Source: Lepidodermella squamata (taxonomy: Eukaryota; Gastrotricha). From it: a stretch of 64,000 nucleotides of DNA. Position 1 is the stretch's first letter. Every line of letters begins with the position of its first letter. The position numbers and the translations under genes are program-made. Location: positions 620,001 to 684,000 of the forward strand of contig JBLDXI010000066.1 in NCBI GenBank assembly GCA_047495785.1, in the 5' to 3' direction. Shown in pieces: positions 30,516-42,500 of the stretch. The notes under the pieces are model-generated. The model was given only the letters and a program-made list of their open reading frames with translations, did no database searches and was not told where the DNA came from.

Positions 30516-33500
30516 TCATATGCGTGCCTGTGCTAGCGAGGTGAAAAATTCGACAAAACGCCCTCTGGCGGAATGGTCGTTAATAAACTGCTGTCTCTGT
30601 GCTGCATGGCGCTCTTCAATCAACTCAGCCGTCCATGTCACGTAGCACCTATCCACCTTATGAACTCTATCATCCTCTTGCTCGCGTCTGTCCAGGTAAC
30701 CATCCAATCGATCGAGCATAGCAAGGACTGTTCAAACAAAAACCCTCAAAAAGCAATGAATAGGGCATAAAAAATAACTTACCATCTGCGAAACTCTCCC
30801 CAGTTGGTTTGAACTGAGGTTCAACAATGTCGCTTTTCGGTTTCTCCTCTTTCGCCTTCGAGCCACTGAACATCTCAGAAAAGCCATCCTCGATAAAGCC
30901 GGCCAGTTCATAGTCCCAATCCGTTTCTTCCTCGATATTGTCAACAACCCTCGAGTAAGCTCCCATAATTATCATAATGAAAATGTTGCAGCCAATGAAA
31001 GCAACCGCCATGCCGTAGAACAGCATTGTAACCATGAAACTCGGCGATTTCAGTAAATCTTTGAAGTTGAAAATGCCGATGATTGTTTGGAGAAGTGACA
31101 TGATAGACCGAGTGTAGGTGCTGAAGTCACGGACAGCATTTCCCATCAGGAGATGGCTTATCCCGGCGAAAGAGAGCGTGATTCCACCGAAAACAACGAC
31201 AAACGTCAACAAATCCCATTTACCTTTGGTCAGAGTTCCAAGGAAGATCGCCCAATACTTATTCGAGGTGAGATAGCGGAAAAAGCACATTAGGACCAAG
31301 AAGAACTCAATACCGAACAAGCAAAATAGCAGATCCTCCAAAACAGCCAAGAAATCGAGGCTGGTATAGACTGTTCGCATAGTTTGAATCTTCGTCAAGA
31401 ATCCGATGATTATGTAAATTCTAACCGCGAATAGGACAACTAAACCGATTGATAGCAGAGACTGGGTTACATCGAGTAAATTCCAGCCGTTAGTCCAGAA
31501 ATTTCGGCAACCCTGTTTGAACATTTGGTAAATCAAGCGAACGACATGGCTGATGACAAGAAGCACCCAAAGACCTTGAATAATGAAAACAAGCAGAGAA
31601 CCGACCCCGGAATACATGTAAAGCTGAAGGGGGAACATTTTCAGGTGATAAGTCATACCACCAGCACTCAAAGCCTCGAAAACAATTTTCGTTTGGATGA
31701 AAATGTTAGTTTGAGGATTGAATAAGTTGAAATCAACAAAGAAAACATTTGTCGCATTGTCGAGCCAACGGTTTTTGACCAAGTTACTCACAACAGTTCT
31801 GGCATTTTTCAATTTTCGAGGTAAATCGAGGTAGTAACCCCCGCTACCATATGAGGCTTCATTCCCAAGGTAAAAAAGATCATCTGTATCTCGATAGACC
31901 CAGGGTGATGAGAAAACAGTTAGATTAGCTCGCTTGAAGAAGTTCGATGGTGAGGCTAGTTGGTACCAACTTGAGTTGAAGTCTCGATTTTCAGATGAAA
32001 CAGCCCTTTCGAAGATATCTACGAACAAATCTTGACAGGGAACATCCATGTCATCGTAGGATAGCAAGGCCTTCGTAATAGATTCCTCCCACCATGGGGC
32101 AATTTTCTTACTCAAAAGGCAAGACACTGAATAAATAGAAAATCCAGCTTAAAGTTGCGTCAAACTTCAACAAAACTTACCAGGCCTCACACGTTGCTGC
32201 CGTAGTCGAATTGGTCCTAGAAGTACGACGTTAGGATTTGGGATTGAATACAGATGTTGGGGCGTGCTGAATATTCCGCCGAATTCCAATTGGTTTCCAT
32301 TTAAAAGAGCTGGCAAGATAGTTCCATTCAGCCATGAAAAGGCTTGGTTGTAGTCCGTTACTGTCCCCCTGACTTCATCAACTCCGTCCAGCTTGAATTT
32401 GTCCCTAAGGACCTGAATTTGTTTGTAAGAGTAGATGTTGGTGATAGAGGCCACTGTAGCTGCGAATACTATGACGTAAGCTGTGTGGTGGATTATCGAG
32501 ATTAGGACACTCCTAAGCTTTCCGAACAGCTCAACTTTTCGTTTGTTGTTTTCTACAAAAGCATTTGTGGAAAAGGAGAGTAAAGTAAGCCTTCTTACTT
32601 GGATTGTAAGTCATTCTCCCCAAATCCATCCCGTCATCAGGCAAACTAAGAGCAGTAGCATTAACCAAGGCTTTCAAAGCAACTTTGATAGGTTGGATAA
32701 GGATGATGTCTTGAATTATGCTAAGAATCATCCCTGAGAGCCATTGAAGCGATTTGTCTCTGCCCCATTGCAAGCTGTAGAGGGTACAGAAAAACGCCGA
32801 GGAAGCAACAGCTGCAGCAACAACTAAGTTCAAAAAATGAGAAATGAGGTCAGGAATTACTGAGAAATTACTCAGCCAGGCTACGATGATGAAGCCGAAG
32901 GGTAATTGAATTCTCTTGGTAGTAGCCATGCTAAGAGCTGATTCATCCGAGCCCAATACCATAGAATTGTCATTGATACTGCCCTGCTTCGTTACATTGA
33001 AAATCGTCGTGTATTCGCTGTCCTCTCCAGATTTTCGGCGAATTCGTTTGAAAATGAATGCGATCGCAGTGATGGGCGGTAAGACCATGACACAGCCAAC
33101 AAAACTGACCCAAAGCGTGAAGGACGATATCCGGAAAATATTACCGATTTTCAACCCAATCTTAGGCGAAGTCGATTCTTTCCCGTAAAACATCGCATTT
33201 ACCAACATCATCATGAATAAAGCCGAGACTACACAAGCAAGACGCTCCACCCTCGTCCAGTTACTGGGCAAAGGCCGCTGAGCGATTGAGAACCAAGGAT
33301 GGCTGTCAGTTATACTCGTCTTCGAATGGCCGCTGATAAGATAGGTGAAGTTTTTCAAGTCGTCCTCAGTCGCTAGACTCGCCTTTTTCATTTGACCAGC
33401 GTTTAAGCCATGTTTAACCAGGTAAATGTACTTTTGGCCGTTGGTAACATCTACAATGATCACACGGTCGAAATGGATGTGAGCTGACTTCCCGTGTAGA

Positions 33501-36500
33501 CCAGGCCGCTTGCTTTCTAATGAAATCGCTATAGCATCGATCCGACCCAGGTTGAACTTGGTAGTCAGAGTAAAATTAGCAGGGTATCGGCCATTGAACA
33601 AGTTCTGGGAAAATAACCTTGGAATCTCAAATTTAGGAATTATGAAGCTCACATTTCGAATTCCGTCATCCATTAGTCGCCACGAGCTATCGCAGACCGA
33701 GCCGAACATTCTCAACGAAACCAGAGGTTCAAGGCCGTAATTCCGAACATTGTTGTAGTGAAACGAGACCAGATACTTGAATTTGTCATCATGGTTTGCA
33801 CTCGAAGTGATCGGCAGATAGGCCCAGTTTTGCAGGTCGGCTCTATCAGCTCGATGGGCAAAGACTATCCCAATCAAGAAAGCTACTATTGCGAGGCATT
33901 CGAATACGAGAACAGCCGCATTTTCAGAGACCAAACTCGCGAAGTTCGCGAAAATTGCCGAGAAATTGATCGTATTAGGCGCAACGACTAGATCAGCCCC
34001 GAAATCGCCGAAATATGACGAAGTGAACGAAACCTTAGATTCGTCTGATTCTGGCTCCAACTCGAATTCGTTTGAATTAAGATCGTCCGCAGATCGCTTC
34101 GTCCTTGCATCGCCTTTAGCTGGACCAATGCGGAAATGATAGCCGGTTACTTTTTGGATTTGACAAGCCTCAGCTGGTAACTCATCAGCTGGGTAGGCAG
34201 AAAAGTCTCGCTTTGCGAAAACGTAAAGGTTCAGCGGTTTTCCAATGTTCCCAATCCTCTGATTGAACTTCAAAATAGCTAAGGAAGGTATCGCTACCTT
34301 CAAATCCTCGTTGTAACTAATTTTCACTGAGGAAATAGTGTTGTTCTGGGTTGAATTCGTCCATTGATCTGTTACGAAGATGCGCCAGTGGAATCTTAAG
34401 GTGGTCGGGGTGTTGTTGAAGGACAAATACGCCGTGTAGTTGAATTTACTCCTAGGAATTACAACCACGAAATCGCCGGCATCTTCCTTCAAAGTGAACG
34501 TGACTAGCGTTCCCAAAGAACCCGCGTTATCGTTAGGATCGCAGGAAACCTTGACAGGATCTTCACATTGAGAATCTTTCTTCATATCAGATAAAGAGTT
34601 CGCTCTTTTCGCCGATGGTTTCGACGTGATTTTGATTCGGTAACGGCCACTTAGTGGCATTTCGGCCTCTTCGGGGCAATAAATCCTAACAGCTATTGTT
34701 GGCATGTTGAACGGCTTATCAACATCCAGAACATTAACTGTATAGGCACTGAGCTGAAATAAAATCTCGAAAATAACAGAAAATTATAAGGAAACTTCCA
34801 GCTTACAACAACTGAAACAGGCAAATCCAAGGCCAAAACCGAGCAAATAAGCGGCAAAGGACCAAAAAGTGTAACGGGGTTCGAAATCGAAGGGAAGGAA
34901 ACATCGGCGAAACTAGTTGACAGAGTAAGATTCGATAAGTCCTTCACGTACACGTTGAAAACAGTCGCGCTGTAAAATTCGCCGTCGAATGACATGTTCA
35001 TGCCGGGCTTCAAGATGTTGCGAAAGCTGTCAAACATCGCCGAAGTCATCGACGTGAATGAATCGAACATTTTTTGAGTTTTCGCCTTATCGACCACAGT
35101 TGGCATGGTTGATGCTTGAATTTCAGCTTTCAGGGCTTCATTTTGGGGCTTGCAGATCTTTTTCACCGGTTTCGTGGTTGTAGTGGTCGGATCCGGGGAT
35201 TCGGTAGTCGAGGTTGTACTGATGAGCTTTTTGGGAGTATCTTCACTGGTCATAGCCGACATCATAGAGTCTGCTGAGGCCGAATATTCTGAAAATTTCA
35301 TGTTAGAGTTGAACCTAAGAGGTACAGGCTGAGCTTACTATTTGCGACATTCGAGAATTTCTCGGGAGTCATATCAGACATATTCCCAAGTCGCCCTATA
35401 ACACTGCCCAGGGTATCGAGAAGTCCAGTCTTAAAATATTAAGGTGGATTATGAGAAGAAATATTGATCCCGATTTCTACGTACAACAGCTTCTGGATCT
35501 GCATTCTCTGCCGCTGAAGAAGTCATGTTGGCCAAAACGTTGTTCACATTGTCTAAATTCGCCATTAAGGCTCCGTCAGACATTGTTGATAAATCATCGG
35601 CAGTAAACGTGCTGGTCGAATTTTCTGAAGCAAAGCTGAGATACCAAAATATTGAAGTAGAATGACAAATTATACCGCATTGATTTCCTCTGAATCCGAA
35701 AGCGCATTCACATTTATTTGGGGCGACACATGTTGCGTTGTTCAAGCACGGAAGGTCGCAAATCGGTGTTTTACATCTCTGACCAGTCCACTGTTTCGGG
35801 CAGCTGCAAAATCCAGGGCTTGAACAAGTCCCACCGTTCTTACATTTCGGATGGCAAACAGCTAAGAGAAAACTTATGAGTAACATCTCCATATAGAGGA
35901 ATTTACGTACGAATTTCACAAAAGTCCCCAGTCCATGCCGTTTCATTGCAAGTACAGGTGTCGACCTCCGAGCACCACCCTCCATTCAGGCAAGGAGTTT
36001 GACATACAGGAATGTCTGGAAATCGCAATTTAGCTACACGGTTAGGCGTTCCCGATCATAAACCTACGGCATTGAGTTCCAGTGTACCCCTCGACGCATT
36101 TGCAAGTGTTCGGGCCGATGCAAGTTCCATTGTTGAGGCATTTGTGGTCGCAAATTGGTCGATCACATTGCGGACCAGTCCAATGGTCATCACACGTGCA
36201 AAAATGAGGCGAAGTACAATTACCATTAATACATCTCTCGGAACAAATTGCTGGGGAAAAATTAGGACTATTTTCTCAAAGTATGACTATAATTTATTGG
36301 CTTACGAATTTCGCAGGTATCTCCAGACCAATCTGCTGCATTGCATTTACATTGATTTGGGTCGATACATTGACCGCCATTCTGGCACACCGGGCTGCAG
36401 ATAGGTATCTCGCAGTTTTCACCAGTCCATCGTTCTGAGCAGGAGCACCTAGCTGGAGCCGTGCAATTGCCCTCAATTCCACAACCGTTTTCACAAATCG

Positions 36501-39500
36501 CTATGGAAGTCTCAAAATAGTTAAGATTCATTGAAAAAAGGCAAACCTACGAGTATCGCAAGTTAGGCCGGACCAATAGATTTCATCGCATTTACACGTG
36601 TTAGGGCCGACGCAAATTCCGGCATGTTTACAGGGCGGGTCACAAATCGGTATTTCGCATCTCCCGCCAGTCCATTGGTCCGTACAATTGCAAATTCCAG
36701 GGGCAGTACAATTCCCATCGTTACCACACTTTGGGGAACATATAGCTGAAGAACAAATGTGCAAACTCGAAACAATCATCGGGATCAAATCAAACTTACG
36801 AATTTCACAAAGTGGCCCGGTCCATTGCTCAGGATTACAAGTGCATGTGTGAGGGGCAGAACAAAATCCGTTGAGACAAGGTGGGTCGCAAATCGGGATT
36901 TCGCATTGATTACCGGTCCAATCTGGTAAGCAGGAGCAAGTATTCGGCTCAGAGCAATTTCCATGTTCCGAGCACTCTGGTTGGCAAATCGGGATGTCGC
37001 AAAACGGCCCAGCCCATCCATCTGAACAGGTACAGTGCCCCGGTTCCGTGCAATTGCCATGATCTCCACATTCAGGGATGCAAATTGCTGTTAACACATT
37101 ACTACGCGTTATTCATTGATGGGTACGGGATGGAGAAAGCTTACGAGTTTCACATAATAGGCCCGTCCATCTTTCAGCGCCACAAGTGCAAACATTAGGG
37201 TTAGAACAAAATCCGTTATTACGGCATTCGGGTTCGCAAATTGGGACATCGCATGACTCGCCCTTCCACATCTCATCGCAGGAACAGACACCAGGTGCCG
37301 TACAGTTACCATGCTTGCATCCAAACTCGCAGATTGCTAGAAATATTGGCGTTAAGGAAACAGTTTCTCGTGTAAAATTTGGCTTACGGATCTCACACAG
37401 GGCCCCGGTCCATTTTGAAGGGTCACATGAACACGTGTTCGGACTGAGGCAACTGCCGTTGTTCTGACAATGTGGCTCGCAAATTGGGACATCACAGGAA
37501 TCACCCTTCCACAGCTCGTCGCAAGAACAAACACCGGGAGCTGTGCAGTTTCCATGATTGCATCCAAGCTCACAAATCGCTGAAAATTCAAAGGTTGAGA
37601 ACTTTCCATATAAACGAGTATTCATTCCGAATTGATTGAAAGCTTACGAATTTCGCACAGAGCGCCAGTCCATTTTGTATGGTCACATGAACAGCTATTC
37701 GGGCTAATGCAATTCCCACTGTTCTGGCAGGATGGCTCGCAAATTGGGACATCACATGAATCACCCTTCCACAGGTCATCGCAAGAACATGCTCCGGGAG
37801 CTGTGCAATTCCCATGCTTGCATCCCATCTCGCAGATTGCTAAACATTGAGTAGAGATTCATTTTTATACCTATTACTTTAAATTTTGCTTACGAATTTC
37901 GCACACAGCTCCAGACCATTTGTTGAGGTCACACGAGCACGTATTAGGACTGATGCAGTTCCCACTATTTTGGCAGGGTGGCTCGCAAATTGGGACATCA
38001 CACAATGGCCCAGACCACGAAGCGTCACATTCGCAGTAGTTTGGCTTGGTACACTTCCCATTCGCCGAGCAAGGCGGTTGGCAAATCGGAACTTCACACT
38101 GCGATCCTCTCCACTGATTCGTACATTCGCAAGTGTTTGGTTCGACGCATGTCCCATTGTTCAAGCAAGGCAGGTCGCAGATAGGGGTTTCACAGAGTCG
38201 ACCGGTCCAGTGATCATTACAGGTGCAAGTAGCCGGTGAAGAGCAGATGCCGTTCGAGCTGCATGAAGGCTTGCAGATTGCTAAATTTGGATTATTGAAT
38301 TAATAAGTGAAAACCCGAGATAGCGAGTCCCAAATTTAGTAAAAGAGAAAAATGGGCAAAAAAAACAACGGCATGCCCTCGTGAATCAGAGTGAGACAGG
38401 TTAGATTCCGAAAATTACCGAACCAGCGGGTTTTTTCGGTATTTTTCGGTTAATTTCGGTAATGTTCATGAACAAGTATAAAATAGGTAATTTTATGGGA
38501 CACAATGTCTCTTACGTTTCGCGCAAGTTTTCCCGGTCCATTCGACCTCATCACAGGTGCATAGGTTCGGAGCCGTACATTTTCCGCTGTTTTCGCACAA
38601 TGGATTGCAGATTGGGGTTTCGCAAGCTACTCCCGTCCAGCCTTCGAAGCACGTGCAGTTGTTTGGTGACGAGCAGTTCCCGTTTACGCAGCTTGGGTCG
38701 CAAACTGGTATATCGCACACGGAACCGGCCCAACCAGGTGCGCAAGTGCACTTGTTCGGCGCAGAGCAATTGCCATTAGGGCCACAACTAACTTTGCAGA
38801 CCGCTGAAAATTTGGAAAATTGACATTATAAATTTGTTTTTCTAAATATTTCTTATATTTCTAAATTTTTCATTTTCCCATTGTGCTGATTTTCGAAGAC
38901 TTACGAATATTGCAGACTGAACCTCTCCAGCTTTCATCATCACATGCGCATGTGTCTATAGCTGTGCATGTTCCACCATTCTTACATGGGGAAGCCGTGC
39001 AAGGTCCATTTGCAAAAATAGAATTGAAATTCCCGAAATTAGCCAACTCAGAAGAGAAAAATCGAATTCCACGAACGGTAACCGAATCGCCCTCAGATCG
39101 GCTCGTAGATCCAATTCCGAAATACATGGGCTCGCCGAACTGGGATAGATCGCCATTCATGTTAACATCGCGATAAACAATTGTACAGGGAAAGCCGAAA
39201 GAACACATTTGAACCTATGATTTTGAGACATTTTTAGAAAGTTCAAAAATATTTAGCTAAATTTTACCGATAGCAGTTTCCCGAATTTCACAGAAAACTG
39301 AAGTCGAAAGTATTGGCCCAATGGTACAGAACCGCATTTAGCTCTTAAGTTTGCTTGATTTTGGCATCGAGACCGATCGGAATCTTCAACAAATCGCGAA
39401 GAAAATGACGCGAAAACTGAGCTCGATTGCTGATCGGCGAAAATCGATAATCCTCTAAATCGATCGAATCGAATGCCAAAATCAGTGAGGTTCATTTGTG

Positions 39501-42500
39501 AACGGGTAAGGCTGATATTTGAAGTCAGGAAAATCCCAATGCTAGCAGTCGAACTTCTACCAAGGTCGAACGAAACTTCTCCGAAGAAATCAGTCGAATT
39601 CATGGGCTGGGAGAAAATTGAAATTTAATTGCAAACAAATCAATCAAGTAAACATACAATTTTAGCCCACATAGCTCCATTTCGGTTCTTTCCAGCTTCA
39701 ACCAAATGACCTTCGGCATTTTTCCCGAAGCTCGAGGGTTGGTCTTTAGGATAAAAGGTCCAGAAAGATGCTTCAAACCCAGAAAATTCAAGCTTTAAAA
39801 AATTCAAAAATTTCAGAAAATTACCAGTTTCGTTTTGCCCGAATGAAAACGGGGTCAAAAACACGGTCTGACGAAAGCTGACCTGGAACCCGGTTCCAAC
39901 CTGGTACCCGGGGTTGGAAATGAACCAAACCAGAACTTCATTGGACGAAGCAATAGTGAATAACATTTCATCAGATTTCGAACTTGAAAGCAACACGGCT
40001 GAATTCGGATTCGGTCCATCGAAAACACCAACAATGTCATTGTCGGGTTCCATTTGGAAAATGGTAACTTCAAGCCATATTGCGTAACCAGGGGGGACTT
40101 TAATGACGTAGGTACAGTTTGAACTACTAGCGTAGAATCCACTATTAACAAAATTTGCTGGTACAACTGAACCGATTGGGGCATTGGGCTGGGCGAGGTT
40201 GGTTAAGCACTCTAAATTTGACTTGATAGCTGCTTCGAATTTCAGCCGGAACCCAGTGCCACCCTGTAGGATGGAGCCGAATTTCGCTAGGAATGAATCA
40301 GCTGTTCCGGCGAACATGCCGTGGTAGTTGGCTTCGTCTGCTCGGATGATTTGAGGGGCTGTTAGATTTCGGCCGTCGTAAATTTCGATGTGATCTTTTT
40401 TCGGGGTGGTCAGTGTCCCAGTATCTAGGTCAAGCCAGAATGACCCACTAGAAGAAGGGTGACTAATGAGCCATTGGTCGTGTTGATTGGCGTAGTAAGG
40501 TCCCATTGGATAATTTAGTGATTTGACATAACCTGATCCGATAAACATATTTAAACTTGATTTAGTAAACATTTCAATAAAAATGAAAATAATATATAAA
40601 TTCAATCCTGTATTTTGAATAAATTCATAAAAAAAATTCGTAAAATTATGGTGAATTTTTCAAAATTTTCCAATTTTCCAAATAGGGGTTCTCAAATATC
40701 AAAATTCAAAAATTATAGAAAGAACAGGGTTGTGCATAAATGTAAAAACCTCCGATTTTTACATGTATAAACGGCAAAACTAGGAAAAACAGTAAAAACA
40801 TGTGTACAAATCCCAGAGTTTTTCCATCTAAGTGTATAAACCCCTTTTATAAATTTTTCATCATTTCATTGCCCTCCAAGCTCTTCGCCATGATACAAAA
40901 CTCAAATTTTACTAGTCAAACCTCTCCTCCTCTATAAATAGTGCCAATGTCTCAGCCGCGGCGCTGAAAGCTTCTTCCATGGTCATTACCCCGCATTACC
41001 GCGCGTCCACACCTTATTTAGGGCCCTGGATGAGAAGTTCATGCGCGCGCGCATGTGTGAGGCGGTGGAACTGGCGCTGCGAAGGAGACGGACCGCACAC
41101 TGCGAGGCGGTGGAACTGGCGCTGAGAGGTGGTGGACTACCTATGGCGCGCGTTACGATGGGCGACGGGCCGCATGCAGAGACAAGGGGGCTGACGTGAC
41201 TTGCCTTCTACCGCTGACTATTCCTACTGCTTGCCTTCACCTATAGCCGCCTGTCATCGCCTGCCATGGCCTGCCATTACCTGCCGAAATCAGGTCCATT
41301 TCGGCATGGCCGCTTATAGGTCTTCGGGAAATTGATACCGTATTACCGAGCTTTGAGTGTCATGCCACGATAAAGTGGAACAGTGTTTTTACCCATTTTC
41401 GAAAACCTCGATCATAGTGGCACTGAATGCTTAGCATTACAATTTTATCTGGAATGTCACGATAAACAGGGCACAGTGACATGCCCCTGTAAAACGAGCT
41501 ATAATGTCATGACTAAATGAAAATCAAGCTGTTTTCGCTTCTTCAAAGCACAAGTTTACGAATTTTCTTAACTAGGGGTTTCTACACGTGGAAAAACCCG
41601 TTCGATAAATACTGTCTTTACACTGTGTTTATACACGGTGTTTTTACATCAAGGTTTTTACATTGACAACCCTGAGAAAGAATGAAAATTACAAAATTAC
41701 AAAACCTTAAAAAAATTTGAAAAAATTAAAAAAATTGAAAATTAAAATATTAAAAAAAATTGAAAACTGAAATATTTAAGAAATTGGTAAATCAAATATT
41801 AAAAAATTTGATATTTAAAACCTGGAAAAAATTGAAAATTTGAATAAACTCACAATTAAAAAATTAAAAAAATTAAACATATGAGATTTGAAAAATCTGA
41901 GTGAACAATTACGCCTTTTGACTTAATGAAAATTACCCGATATTGCCTTCCCGGATGGTACAAGTCGATAGTCAGCCATGAACCCCGATCCAACTAGGTC
42001 GTCATCGTTCGATTGGAAAGTCAGCGTAGCCACATTGAAAGTCGTCGCAGTTACATTCATCATAAAATAATCCGCACTTGTCCGAAGTATTTGCCGATTC
42101 GTCGAATCGAAAATCGCTAGAAAATCGCCGTTATCATCGATAACCAGGCTTTTAACGACTATTTCAAGCACATAATTCGGGACCCGGCTAACCAACCTCC
42201 AACTGCACCGTTCATTGTTCGAATAATTACCAGGGTGTTCACTACTGGTTACGTAGCCGACATTTGAAGTCAACGTGAGTTCGATCGTTATATTTCGATT
42301 GCAAAACGTCTTCTCGCATGAAGGACCCGTATAACCCTGCTGGCATTTGCAGACACCCGGGGTGACGCATGTCCCATTATTTCGGCAAAAGGGTGCGCAC
42401 AACGGCGTCTCGCAGTTCGACCCCGTCCAGCCAGGTAGACACGGGCAATTTTCGTCGTAGCAATAGCTATTCACCGGGCATTTCGGTAGGCAATTCGCGA

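Noticed and set aside
35670-38780. Long plus-strand ORFs opposite the polycystin EGF exons
   Set aside because: They are antisense shadows of Cys-rich coding sequence; they lack splice structure, and the minus strand has coherent EGF modules with regular intron phases.
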